The notes beneath the pieces were generated by a model, which was given only the letters and a program-made list of their open reading frames with translations, made no database searches and had not been told where the DNA came from. This document shows, piece by piece, positions 45,417 to 54,279 of a DNA stretch of 64,000 nt (positions within the stretch are counted from its first letter, which is position 1; the number at the start of each line of letters is the position of its first letter). The position numbers were made by a program, and so were the translations under genes. The stretch comes from Bdellovibrionales bacterium (GTDB lineage Bacteria; Myxococcota; XYA12-FULL-58-9; SYDY01). The DNA lies in assembly GCA_005801425.1 (NCBI GenBank), contig SYDY01000026.1, forward strand, positions 28,102-92,101. Direction: 5' to 3'.

Positions 45417-45782
45417 ATGATTTCCTATGCGACAATAATGCAAACCATGATGCTGGCTGCGGACGCGGCAGCGCCTGCTACCAAACCGGCGGGGATCCTT
45501 GAGACCGTGGGTGGCTTTTTGCCCATCGCGCTGATGTTTGGGGTGATGTATTTTTTGATTATCCGTCCTGCAAGCAAGCAACGTCGTGAGCATCAAGCAC
45601 TTCTCAATGCACTTAAAAAAGACGATGAAGTGGTCACCAGCGGTGGGATTTTTGGCCGAGTGGTCTTGGTTGAGGAATCCGTGGTGACGCTTGATATTGC
45701 AGAAAAAACGCGGGTTCGTGTGCAACGTGATCGTATTGCAGGACTCGTGAAAACTGACGAAGCAGGAAAGAAGGCCGGATAA
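45417..45782 (+). CDS. yajC: Sec translocon accessory protein YajC
   Basis: 121 residues. AAGGAG sits 7 bp before ATG 45417; a GTG at 45411 is in frame but too close to it. One membrane helix (FLPIALMFGVMYFLIIRPAS) and then the conserved basic cytoplasmic part (KQRREHQALLNALKKDDEVVTSGG). It binds SecDF and helps protein export. The N-terminus has an Ala-rich extension. Its stop overlaps the secD start (TAATG). Confidence 0.95.
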   Translation: MISYATIMQTMMLAADAAAPATKPAGILETVGGFLPIALMFGVMYFLIIRPASKQRREHQALLNALKKDDEVVTSGGIFGRVVLVEESVVTLDIAEKTRVRVQRDRIAGLVKTDEAGKKAG

Positions 45783-47563
45783 TGGATCGTGGTTGGTATG
45801 CGAGGCTTTTTCTCGTCCTCGCAGTGTGTTTGGGTGGGGCCTATCTTGTGTATCCTTCGTACTATTACTTTACGAAGGCGACAGCTGAAGAGCGGGATGA
45901 TAACACGAAATTTTGCGATGCCATGCCGCCAGGCATGTATTGCTCGCGTTTCAACCTAGGGCTTGATTTGCAAGGTGGCGTGCATCTTGTCATGGGTGTG
46001 CGTGTCGAAAAAGCGGTGGAGAGTCGCCTCGATCGTTTGGCCGAAGAAATGCGCGATACCACCGATGAAAAAGCACCCAAGCTTGCCGATATTTCAAGAG
46101 CGCGAGATAGCACGGTGATCAACGTGAAGTTGGCCGAAGGCACATCGCCCGAAGCGTTTACGAAGTATCTGCGAACCGATTTTGAAATACTCCAAATTCA
46201 ATCGGAGAAGGACGGTGTTTTTGCATTGGAACTTACCGATGCCGAAACCAAGTATGTGCAAGATATGGCAGTTGAACAGGCCATCAAAACGATTCGTAAT
46301 CGTGCCGACAGACTTGGCGTGACTGAGCCTACCATTGCGCGTCGCGGAACCAACAATGTGTTGATTCAGCTTCCGGGCGTTAAAGATCCTGAGCGTGCCA
46401 TCGATTTGATTGGTCGAACCGCACAGCTTGCGTTTACCATCATCGAAGAAGATGCCACGCAGGTGTTTGCGAATATTCCTGAAGACAGTTTGCCCAAGGA
46501 TGTTGTGCGCAGGACCGACTCGCAAGAAGGCGCCGATGGGCAATCGCTCAGTGAAATTTATTTTGAGCTTCCCGAAGGCCGAGAAATTGAAGTCCGCGCA
46601 TTGCTTGAAAATCAATTGCCTGACAACCGTCGTTTGGCCTTTGGTGTATTGCGTGGCGAAGGACAAGAAAAAATTCTGCGCACCTATGTGCTGAATTCAA
46701 GTCCAGGCATCACGGGTGATTATCTCACCCAAGCGCGTGTCTCCCAAGACAGCGAAGTGCCTTCTGAATATTTTGTATCGATGACCTTCGATACAAAAGG
46801 GGCACGTATTTTTGAAAAACTCACCGAGTCCAATGTAAAGCGCCGTATGGCCATCGTCTTGGATGGCAAGGTGAACAGTGCCCCGGTGATCCAAGAACGC
46901 ATTGGTGGCGGCACAGCGCGTATTACGTTGGGTGGTTCCATCGATCCACAAGCATCCTTTCAAGAAGCCAAAGATCTTACCTTGGTCTTGAAGGCGGGCG
47001 CTTTGCCTGCACCTGTTGAGATCCAAGAAAAACGCCAGGTGGGCAAATCTCTGGGTCAAGATTCGGTGAAGCAGGGTACATGGGCCATCGCGATAGGTTT
47101 TATTTTGGTCGTGGTGTTTATGTTGGCCTACTACAAAATGTCGGGTTTGTTTGCGAATGTGGCGTTGGTGTTGAATGTACTCTTGGTGTTGGGCGCACTT
47201 GCGCTGTTTGATGCAACGCTCACACTCCCTGGGATGGCAGGTATCGTGTTGATCATCGGTATGGCTGTCGATGCCAACGTGATTATTTTTGAGCGCATTC
47301 GTGAAGAGCTGCGTGATGGTCGTTCGGCACGTATTGCGGTGGATGCTGGTTACAGCAAGGCATGGTCCACGATTGTAGACTCCAACGTCACGACGCTTAT
47401 CGCGGGTGTGGTGTTGATGCAGTACGGCTCAGGACCGGTGCGTGGTTTTGCGGTAACACTCATCATCGGTATTTTGTGCTCGATGTTTACGGCCATTGTC
47501 GTGACACGGCTTATTTTTGACTTTTACGTAAAGCGCCTTAACCAGAAGCCGTTGAGCATTTGA
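45782..47563 (+). CDS. secD: Protein translocase subunit SecD
   Basis: 593 residues. N-terminal helix, then LGLDLQGGVHLVMGV, the P1 periplasmic head (VEQAIKTIRNRADRLGVTEP; VLIQLPGVKDPERA), and five more helices with GMAVDANVIIFERIREELRDG, the acidic proton-path motif. SecDF uses the proton gradient to pull proteins through SecYEG. The start overlaps the yajC stop; secF follows 11 bp later. Confidence 0.97.
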   Translation: MDRGWYARLFLVLAVCLGGAYLVYPSYYYFTKATAEERDDNTKFCDAMPPGMYCSRFNLGLDLQGGVHLVMGVRVEKAVESRLDRLAEEMRDTTDEKAPKLADISRARDSTVINVKLAEGTSPEAFTKYLRTDFEILQIQSEKDGVFALELTDAETKYVQDMAVEQAIKTIRNRADRLGVTEPTIARRGTNNVLIQLPGVKDPERAIDLIGRTAQLAFTIIEEDATQVFANIPEDSLPKDVVRRTDSQEGADGQSLSEIYFELPEGREIEVRALLENQLPDNRRLAFGVLRGEGQEKILRTYVLNSSPGITGDYLTQARVSQDSEVPSEYFVSMTFDTKGARIFEKLTESNVKRRMAIVLDGKVNSAPVIQERIGGGTARITLGGSIDPQASFQEAKDLTLVLKAGALPAPVEIQEKRQVGKSLGQDSVKQGTWAIAIGFILVVVFMLAYYKMSGLFANVALVLNVLLVLGALALFDATLTLPGMAGIVLIIGMAVDANVIIFERIREELRDGRSARIAVDAGYSKAWSTIVDSNVTTLIAGVVLMQYGSGPVRGFAVTLIIGILCSMFTAIVVTRLIFDFYVKRLNQKPLSI

Positions 47564-47574
47564 GGGGTATGGCA

Positions 47575-48741
47575 ATGAGTAAACAACCGAGTAATTTTGA
47601 TTTCGTCGGTCGTATGGGCGTTTTTGGCTTCGTTTCAGCAGGCCTGGTGGTTTTAAGCCTTTTGGCGGTAGCCGTTTTGGGTATTAACTTTGGTATCGAT
47701 TTTGCCGGTGGATATGAGATCCAAGTCAAGTTCCCCAAGGCAGTGGAAGAAAACGAAATCCGTGATGCTTTGAAAGACATCGCCAAGGATGTTCGTGTTC
47801 AACGTTTTGGGTCAGAGGCTGAACACGAATATTTGCTGATGGTGCGTGAGCACGGCACAGTCAACGATTCACAACGTGCGGTGCTTAAAGAACGTTTTGA
47901 GACGTTGGCAGGTGGCAGCGAAAAACTTTTAAGCTGGTCGCTTGCTGAAAGTGGTGAACGTCTCACGGCTAATTTTTCAGAACCGATCACGGAAGACCAA
48001 GTACGCGGCATTTTGACGAACGAAGGTTTGACGGTCAAAACGATTGTACGTGGCGATCGCGAAGACCGACCGGAATACGCGGTCGAGTTGGTGTCGCTTG
48101 CCTCCAGCATTGAAAACGTTTTGCGCGAAAAATTGTCCATTGGGCAAGAGGTTGAGCTTGTCGATCGTGTTGAATTTGTAGGTCCTCAGGTCGGTGAACA
48201 ATTGCGCAATCAAGGCCTTTTGGCCGTTCTTTATGCCTTGGGTTTTATCTTGCTTTATGTCGGTTTGCGCTTTGACCTTCTTTTTTCACCGGGTGCTGTT
48301 ATCGCGTTGATCCACGATATAATCATCACCATCGGCGTATTTAGCGTGTTTCAGTTTGAGTTTAATTTGCCTATCGTCGCGGCTATTTTGGCCTTGGTGG
48401 GTTATTCACTCAATGACACCATTGTTGTTTATGACCGTATTCGTGAAAACGTGGGAAAACACAAAGGGCGTGATTTGCGCACGCTTATCAATGCTTCGAT
48501 TAATGAAACATTGTCGCGCACCATTCTTACATCCGGCACGACATTGCTGGTTGTGACAGCGCTCTTGATTTTTGGGGGTGGGATCATCCGCGATTTCTCT
48601 ATTGCGATGCTTGTTGGCATTGTCGTTGGAACTTACTCGTCGATTTTTGTGGCAGCCCCACTCTATGTCTTCTTGCGTGAATACTTTGACACCAAAGAAG
48701 CGAATGTAAAAAAAACAACCGCGGTTAAAGCTGTTGGCTAG
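47575..48741 (+). CDS. secF: Protein translocase subunit SecF
   Basis: 388 residues from ATG 47575, preceded by GAGGGG; the frame also opens further upstream. Motifs: GINFGIDFAGGYEIQVKF, VGPQVGEQLRNQGLLAVLYA, and GYSLNDTIVVYDRIRENVGKH, the Asp/Arg proton-path motif. The large periplasmic domain (about 40-180) is longer than in E. coli SecF. Last gene of the queA-tgt-yajC-secDF run; a 466-bp stretch of repeats without genes follows. Confidence 0.96.
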   Translation: MSKQPSNFDFVGRMGVFGFVSAGLVVLSLLAVAVLGINFGIDFAGGYEIQVKFPKAVEENEIRDALKDIAKDVRVQRFGSEAEHEYLLMVREHGTVNDSQRAVLKERFETLAGGSEKLLSWSLAESGERLTANFSEPITEDQVRGILTNEGLTVKTIVRGDREDRPEYAVELVSLASSIENVLREKLSIGQEVELVDRVEFVGPQVGEQLRNQGLLAVLYALGFILLYVGLRFDLLFSPGAVIALIHDIIITIGVFSVFQFEFNLPIVAAILALVGYSLNDTIVVYDRIRENVGKHKGRDLRTLINASINETLSRTILTSGTTLLVVTALLIFGGGIIRDFSIAMLVGIVVGTYSSIFVAAPLYVFLREYFDTKEANVKKTTAVKAVG

Positions 48742-48763
48742 CATGACTTGATGAAAATGGTTT

Positions 48764-48976
48764 CGTCATTGCGAGTCCATGTCTCGTGGGCGAAGCAACC
48801 CAGTCTTTCCTAATGTAGGGGCGCTTCGCGAAGCGCCCTTGCGGCTTTTGAATCAAAGTTTTAATGATGGGTTCACGAACCGCCCTACCGACGAAAAAGA
48901 AATAGCACTGTTGCGCCTCAAGTTTCTCAACTGCCGGGTAGGCCCAAAGGGCTGTTTGGGGTTCGCGGGAATGACA
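48764..48976. repeat. Composite nested palindromes downstream of secF
   Basis: Starts CGTCATTGCGAG and ends with GCGGGAATGAC, an imperfect inverted pair. Inside are a GTAGGGGC pair (48815-48888) and TTTCTCAACTGCCGGGTAGG, shared with 27448. This and the next element fill most of the 466-bp gene-free gap 48742-49207. No ORF is credible there. Confidence 0.75.
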
Positions 48977-49030
48977 TCTGGAGATGATTGGATTGTACAT
49001 TTACAGATGTGACTAAGAGTTAGGGCATGC

Positions 49031-49190
49031 CATCATTTACCAGCGCAGCGCCATTTGAGGCTATTTTTGGGCCTCACGAGGAGTGTGGAGCCGCGCAGCG
49101 GCGACGGAGATGACACCTTTATATGTTGAGCGCCGAGCGACAAGGTGAAGCGGAAAAAGAGACCAAATGGTGCGTGTTGGCTAAATGATG
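49031..49190. mobile_element. 160-bp MITE-like element with imperfect terminal inverted repeats
   Basis: The left end CATCATTTACCAGCGCAGCG plus CCATTT pairs with the right end AAATGGTGCGTGTTGGCTAA plus ATGATG, with some mismatches. The length is the same as the element at 31771-31930, and the middle shares AGCGCCGAG and a GGAG-TGA motif with it. There is no coding capacity. Confidence 0.5.
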
Positions 49191-49207
49191 ACACATCCTA
49201 GACTATT

Positions 49208-50521
49208 TCAGATCTGAAGTAGTCCTCGGATTTTAGTCTCCCAATTTTTTTTCTCTTGGCTGTTGAGACAGGCAAGCAATGAACCACTTGGTGGATTCTG
49301 AAAAAGTTGTTTTAATTCTCGATCTACCTCCATTCCATATATTTTTACTTTTTCCACCGATCGAGAGTACGAATCACGATCGGTGGGCATATCACTTGGA
49401 TCGTAATTTTTCATCATGAACTCTGGCCGTTTTCCTAGAAGTAATTCAAGTGCCGAAGCGCCCAAACGCCACAGACCGTTTTTTTCGCCGCAAGGTAACG
49501 AACCTAAAAATCGTGTTTCTGGTGAGAAATATCGTTGGTTGTATTGGAGCACATCGCCTGCTGCGGTTGCCCGATTGCTACCTTGCAGATCGGATGCACA
49601 GCCCCAGTCACTTAAGTGCCACGTTCCATCTTTTGTTCGTACCATATTTCCTGGATGTTCATCGCTATGGGAAAGGCCTTGTTCTTCATTGGCATGGATT
49701 TGTGCCTCGATTTGAGTTACCAATGTTTGTAATTCTGAAGACTTCTCGACGGCATCATCATGATGAGGACCCTTAAATACATCCGATGCTACGGCTTCAA
49801 ATTTCTTCATGAAAATAAAGCCTTTTTCAGGGATGCCATTTCGGTCATGCATGACATAAAGTTTGCTCTCTTCGTTTCCTGGTTGTTTGCGTAGATGCTC
49901 CACTTCAGAAACCACACTCACTAAAGATGAAAATATTTTCCCCTTCTTTTTTTTCCGTGCCATGACCTCTGGGTTATTCAAACGTACCGCTTTGATGATA
50001 TACTCATCAGAACTCACAAATTGTTCTGGATGTGCTAAATGCGCTTTTCCAAAATTCCCGTCTGCCATGGTTTTTTCATAATGAACAACGGGACATCCCT
50101 CGCTGTAGAGTGTGCGTAGGAGAGATGCCTCTGTTTTTTCTCTTTCTACAGGGATCACCCACGAAGGCCATATTGTGTGCTGCATCTCAAGGGGTATGGG
50201 GGGGGAGGTCGACGTTGTGCTCATTGACATTGGTGTGCTAGCTCCATGCGGACTCAAAGGCCCTACGGTGGATGCCGTCGCTGTAGAGATGCGCCTGGAT
50301 CGTTCTTCCGCGACAGTAAGGGGTATGTAACCCGATCTGTCGATGAGGGGGGATTGCCTCGGTAGATTATTGGGAAGCTGAACATAGTCAGGATTTCCCG
50401 CAATTCTGATGGGCCCCTGCCGTGGTCCAACTGATGTCATGGAGTCGGTAATTTTTCGATAAGGCATGTTATGATTATAACATGGTATGTTCTGAGCGAA
50501 TGAATGCGGTTGTGTTATCAC
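49208..50521 (-). CDS. Divergent eukaryotic-like protein kinase
   Basis: 437 residues, with a disordered Ser/Thr/Pro-rich N-terminus (1-115). The kinase core has a loose Gly loop (MADGNFGKAHLA), Lys177 in YIIKAVRL, a Glu-bearing helix (VSEVEHLRKQ), catalytic loop HSDEHPGN at 285-292 (HxDxxxxN), DWG at 305-307 in place of DFG, and YFSPE as the APE-like motif. NGLWRLGASALELLLGKRPE matches the DxWxxG helix F, with Asp replaced by Asn. It is therefore probably active. The GTG start overlaps the stop of the upstream subtilase by 4 bp; ATG 50467 is an alternative. The absence of a membrane helix and the long unstructured N-terminus differ from common bacterial PknB-type kinases. Confidence 0.8.
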   Translation of the reverse strand: MITQPHSFAQNIPCYNHNMPYRKITDSMTSVGPRQGPIRIAGNPDYVQLPNNLPRQSPLIDRSGYIPLTVAEERSRRISTATASTVGPLSPHGASTPMSMSTTSTSPPIPLEMQHTIWPSWVIPVEREKTEASLLRTLYSEGCPVVHYEKTMADGNFGKAHLAHPEQFVSSDEYIIKAVRLNNPEVMARKKKKGKIFSSLVSVVSEVEHLRKQPGNEESKLYVMHDRNGIPEKGFIFMKKFEAVASDVFKGPHHDDAVEKSSELQTLVTQIEAQIHANEEQGLSHSDEHPGNMVRTKDGTWHLSDWGCASDLQGSNRATAAGDVLQYNQRYFSPETRFLGSLPCGEKNGLWRLGASALELLLGKRPEFMMKNYDPSDMPTDRDSYSRSVEKVKIYGMEVDRELKQLFQNPPSGSLLACLNSQEKKNWETKIRGLLQI

Positions 50522-53500
50522 TCATCCGTGGTGGGGTCTTCTTCCACCAAACTATCGCCCACGACGGCAAGCACATAGCCTTGGGTTGCATTGGCACCTA
50601 GACCGCCCAAGCTTCGTGCGTTTACGCGAATGAGATAGGTTCCATCTTCTGGTTGGATAATGTCGATATCTTCCACATTATTGCAGCGATCTTCGCCTCC
50701 GGGTGTGCGGCAGCTTGAACCATCATCAAAGTCACCCGGAAGTTCATAGGCGTAGTGCAGCAATTCGTGATTTCCGTGGCGTATTTCACCGCTTGGAAAT
50801 TCCATGCGAAGATCCAAATCGTTGACCAATGCGCGTCGGCTCATGCTTGCGCCTGGCGGATCGGTCCATACTAAGGTTGCGCGCAAACGCGGTGTTTGAT
50901 TGCCTTCAACCAAGATGCGGCTGTTGGATGCCATGCCGAGGGTACTCCAGTTTCCGCGTACACCAAGCAACGGGATTTTAAATCGCGATCCGGAAAGAAA
51001 CAATTGACCGGTGCCTAAAAGAGAACCCGATGGCAGGCTGCTTACAAAAGGCGATGATGATACCAAATGGGCTTCTGCAAGATAACCTGGAAGCGGGGCG
51101 ATCATGACCGGAATACGAGGACTCCAAGGTTCGTTGTCGTTGGCACCAAAAATATTGATGGGAATAGAGCTATTGAACACAGCGGTTTGGCTGATGTCCA
51201 AGATCACAGCAAGGGCGCCAGCTTCCTGAAGATCAGCAGCACGTGAAAAAAGTGCAATGGCACGGCGTTCTTCATCCTTGAATCGTGAAATTGTTTTTCC
51301 GGCAGCAGACGCGTTGTTCAGATCGAGATCGGTGGCGGCAAGTGAGCCGCATGATCCACCGAGCCATACGATTTTGTTATCGACCTGACTGGTGTCGAGA
51401 TTGGCGCAATCGGACTCTTCCGACGATAAAAACACGACATCGTGATGATCAAATAGGTTGATTTGAGGTGAAGAATACCAAAACTGGACTGCCACGGTGA
51501 ATTCTTTGTTGTCATGATGGATGGCTACATGATCAACATGACGATGGATCTCTGATCTTCCTTGCGTCCCCACCATCAAGACCGCTGTTGCACCGGCTTT
51601 ACTTGCGCGCGCTGCGATACCTGATGCCCCACAACCCACTTTGGCACTGACCACGGCAGTGCGACCGCGTATGGATGCTGCATTGGCATGCAATGCATCA
51701 CATGATGCAAAGGGCTGATTGGTTGCCGGATCCAATGCCAAGGGTGCGAGGCGTGCTCCTGATGCCAATGGCATCCCGCGATCGGACACTTCGATGGCAA
51801 GGGTGCGTGTATTGTTGATGCGAAGCGACTGGAGTGGGGTTCGTGTGGGGGTCACCCGATACAGACGGCTTTCACCTTGGGCCAATCCGGTTTCTTCAAT
51901 GGTTTGAATATGTGCACCGCGGTTGTAGGAATAGAGATCGAACGATGCAATACCAAAACCATATTTCATGCTGGGAATGCGACGCGAGACAGGCAATACA
52001 AAATTAGGCCGATAGATTTCACCGGTTTGATTGACAATGCGAGTATCGGATGGACGCCTGGAGCCTGCAATAAGAAGCGCTTTGACCAAAGCAGCGCTTG
52101 GGTTTGTTTCATCGCGCTCGACGCGTAACCACTGACGTATGGTCGCAGACATGCCTGCGAGGGCAGGAGTCGACATGCTGGTTCCACTGATCGCAAAATA
52201 GCCGTCGGTGCCTGTGGTGGTGGATACAATGTTGGCGCCAGGTGCCATGATATCGGGTTTGATTCGAAAATCTGCTGTGGGTCCTTCGCTTGAAAAAAGT
52301 GTGGCGGCATCGCTACCCACAGGGGTAAGCGCTGTGACCCACTCAGATCGTTCGGCATTGACCACCGTAGAGAAGCAATTTTTTGTGGTGCCCGCGATGT
52401 CATCGTAGATGTCGCAACTTCCCCGTGTATAGGCGCAATCACATGTTAAATCGCTTGCATCCATACGGAGTGATCCAACAGCGCCCACCGCGATCACATT
52501 TTTTGCCGTGGAAGGTTCACCTACAGTGCGATCGCCACTTCTTCCTGCATTGCCTGCGGCAATCGCCACAAGAAGATCGGGATGGCTTGCGATAAATTCA
52601 TCAAATCCGCGTGCATCGGCACTGTAACTTGTGCTGCCAGAACCCCAGCTGTTGCTGTGTACCCGTGCACCTGCATCGTATGCGTATTGTAGAAATTTCG
52701 CAGGTAAATCAGGTAGGCAACCCAAATTTCCATCGAGATCTCCGATGGATTCAAAATATAGTTTGGCCTTGGGCGCCGCGCCTGCATAAGCACCGTGACT
52801 TGCTATACCCGTTCCTGTGGCTGTACCTGCAACATGTGTTCCGTGCCCATCGTGATCTTTGCCCGAAGAACATGACATATCCACTTCACGGGTGACGGAT
52901 CCTAAGCCGAGAAGTTCACCGGTCGCGTTGCTGCATACCACTTCACGGTTACGTGTGGTGGCGGCGAGGGTTGCGCCTGTTGGGCAGCAAAACAGTGTTT
53001 TATTTTGCGGTGGAAGAAGTGATGCGCCCTCGGGACAACATGCATAGATTATGCTGCCATTGCTCGCTTTGATTTGCGACAATTTTTGGTTTTCTGGGCA
53101 TTGGCCAGGATTGGGATCCAGTTCGCCGTTGGGATTGACCCAATGAATTTCGATGCCCGAACCACCTTGATCTATAGATTTGCTGTAGAAATCGCGGTGA
53201 ATTTTGTCCGATTCTACCACGCCGCCTGCAAGGCCTGTATCTGCGATGGCAACGGTTTCACCCAATCCATCGTAAGGCCATCGATTTGATGCAGAAAGAA
53301 GAGTCGAATTTTCAAAGGCATTGCGATGTTCACGTTCATGCCAGGGACTTACCCAAATGACGCCAGGCCATGTTGGAATTGAACGCACATCGCTGGCTGT
53401 GATTTCCACTTTAAAAAGTGTCGTGAGTCCGTCGGCTGTTTGTCTCATGTGCGTGCTGAGTGGTTTTAATTCGTTTGCAATTTCGTCTGCACGCGATGTT

Positions 53501-53904
53501 AGTGCGCGAACGATGATGCGTATGGGGGTTCCATCGCTTGTCGTATAGAGTATTTCACGAAGTTCTTCGTCGAGACGATCTGTTGCGTGATAAGGTCCCA
53601 TCCAGACAACACCGGGTCGCGTTTGTATCGATAGAGGCACATGTGTGGCGATGAGATACGTGTGTTCAGGAATATAATCGATGACGTCGATATCGATAAG
53701 TGCGCTTTTGGCATCGCGCGTTCCATCGAGTTGAATCAACCACAATGTATCGTTGACAGAAATTTCATCAGGTGGGCGGATCGCTTGCGATGTGTGCGAT
53801 AACAAACGGCCGTTTTGGAGATGAACGGGAAGGGGTGGTGTTGAATTTTTGGAACATGCAGTGAATAAAAAAAACAACGCTGACCACAGCACAATTTTTT
53901 GCAT
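50518..53904 (-). CDS. Large subtilisin-like (S8) secreted protease, lipoprotein
   Basis: 1128 residues. Lipobox FFLFTACSK. The triad is Asp222 (TVAIADTGLAGG), His354 (DGHGTHVAGTATG) and Ser576 (ISGTSMSTPALAG), with oxyanion Asn452 (AIAAGNAG). A Cys-rich insert (270-350) separates Asp and His. Two PA-like modules follow (CDALHANAASIRGRTAVVSA; then about residues 830-930), and the end holds a PPC-like domain (QPEDGTYLIRVNARSLGG). Anchored outside the cell, it should degrade proteins for nutrition or predation. The kinase gene overlaps its stop. Confidence 0.93.
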   Translation of the reverse strand: MQKIVLWSALFFLFTACSKNSTPPLPVHLQNGRLLSHTSQAIRPPDEISVNDTLWLIQLDGTRDAKSALIDIDVIDYIPEHTYLIATHVPLSIQTRPGVVWMGPYHATDRLDEELREILYTTSDGTPIRIIVRALTSRADEIANELKPLSTHMRQTADGLTTLFKVEITASDVRSIPTWPGVIWVSPWHEREHRNAFENSTLLSASNRWPYDGLGETVAIADTGLAGGVVESDKIHRDFYSKSIDQGGSGIEIHWVNPNGELDPNPGQCPENQKLSQIKASNGSIIYACCPEGASLLPPQNKTLFCCPTGATLAATTRNREVVCSNATGELLGLGSVTREVDMSCSSGKDHDGHGTHVAGTATGTGIASHGAYAGAAPKAKLYFESIGDLDGNLGCLPDLPAKFLQYAYDAGARVHSNSWGSGSTSYSADARGFDEFIASHPDLLVAIAAGNAGRSGDRTVGEPSTAKNVIAVGAVGSLRMDASDLTCDCAYTRGSCDIYDDIAGTTKNCFSTVVNAERSEWVTALTPVGSDAATLFSSEGPTADFRIKPDIMAPGANIVSTTTGTDGYFAISGTSMSTPALAGMSATIRQWLRVERDETNPSAALVKALLIAGSRRPSDTRIVNQTGEIYRPNFVLPVSRRIPSMKYGFGIASFDLYSYNRGAHIQTIEETGLAQGESRLYRVTPTRTPLQSLRINNTRTLAIEVSDRGMPLASGARLAPLALDPATNQPFASCDALHANAASIRGRTAVVSAKVGCGASGIAARASKAGATAVLMVGTQGRSEIHRHVDHVAIHHDNKEFTVAVQFWYSSPQINLFDHHDVVFLSSEESDCANLDTSQVDNKIVWLGGSCGSLAATDLDLNNASAAGKTISRFKDEERRAIALFSRAADLQEAGALAVILDISQTAVFNSSIPINIFGANDNEPWSPRIPVMIAPLPGYLAEAHLVSSSPFVSSLPSGSLLGTGQLFLSGSRFKIPLLGVRGNWSTLGMASNSRILVEGNQTPRLRATLVWTDPPGASMSRRALVNDLDLRMEFPSGEIRHGNHELLHYAYELPGDFDDGSSCRTPGGEDRCNNVEDIDIIQPEDGTYLIRVNARSLGGLGANATQGYVLAVVGDSLVEEDPTTDE

Positions 53905-53970
53905 GGGGGCTCTCAGTCAAAATGGTATGAGAGACTCTAGACAACGAATGAGGTGGCGATCAATGGACGT

Positions 53971-53998
53971 GTAGGGGCGCAGCAAGCTGCGCCCCTAC
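53971..53998. repeat. GTAGGGGC palindrome, perfect 28-bp single copy
   Basis: GTAGGGGCGCAGC and GCTGCGCCCCTAC joined by AA in the middle: a perfect palindrome. On the minus strand its TAG (53997-53995) stops the small gene to the right. Confidence 0.9.
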
Positions 53999-54279
53999 GT
54001 TTCAATGGGTTTTTCTTCCACCACACGCGCTGGCTGTGCATGATGCTCTTTGGGTTTTCTATGGATATGAGCGGCGTGCTTGTATTTGCGATTAAGCCTG
54101 CGCGCTCCGGCCTCAAATGTTTCGGCAAGCGCCATGTTGCCTGCATCACGGGCCACTTTGCAACGACGATAAAGATCATTCATTTTTTCACGAATTGCGT
54201 TGATGTCCATTGTGTTATGGTAACGCCATTTTTCGATGTTTGGTATTTTTACGGAAAGACTGATAGTCTTCCATGTCAT
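53995..54279 (-). CDS. Small hypothetical basic protein
   Basis: 94 residues. The start is ATG 54279-54277, with AAGGAGG seven bases upstream, an excellent Shine-Dalgarno. No domain is recognised. The middle is helical (MDINAIREKMNDLYRRCKVA; AGARRLNRKYKHAAH) and the tail is basic with many His residues. The start codon overlaps the start of the divergent M48 gene. The stop TAG belongs to the dispersed palindrome at 53971-53998. The frame can extend to 54366, but the ribosome site favours this start. Function unknown. Confidence 0.6.
   Translation of the reverse strand: MTWKTISLSVKIPNIEKWRYHNTMDINAIREKMNDLYRRCKVARDAGNMALAETFEAGARRLNRKYKHAAHIHRKPKEHHAQPARVVEEKPIET

Noticed and set aside
48742-49207. 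ORFs of 77-91 codons after secF
   Set aside because: They are translations of palindromic repeats and the MITE-like element, with no start signal.
49208-50521. Aminoglycoside phosphotransferase in place of protein kinase
   Set aside because: The HxDxxxxN loop is shared, but the FSPE segment and the W-x-x-G helix F motif fit protein kinases better.
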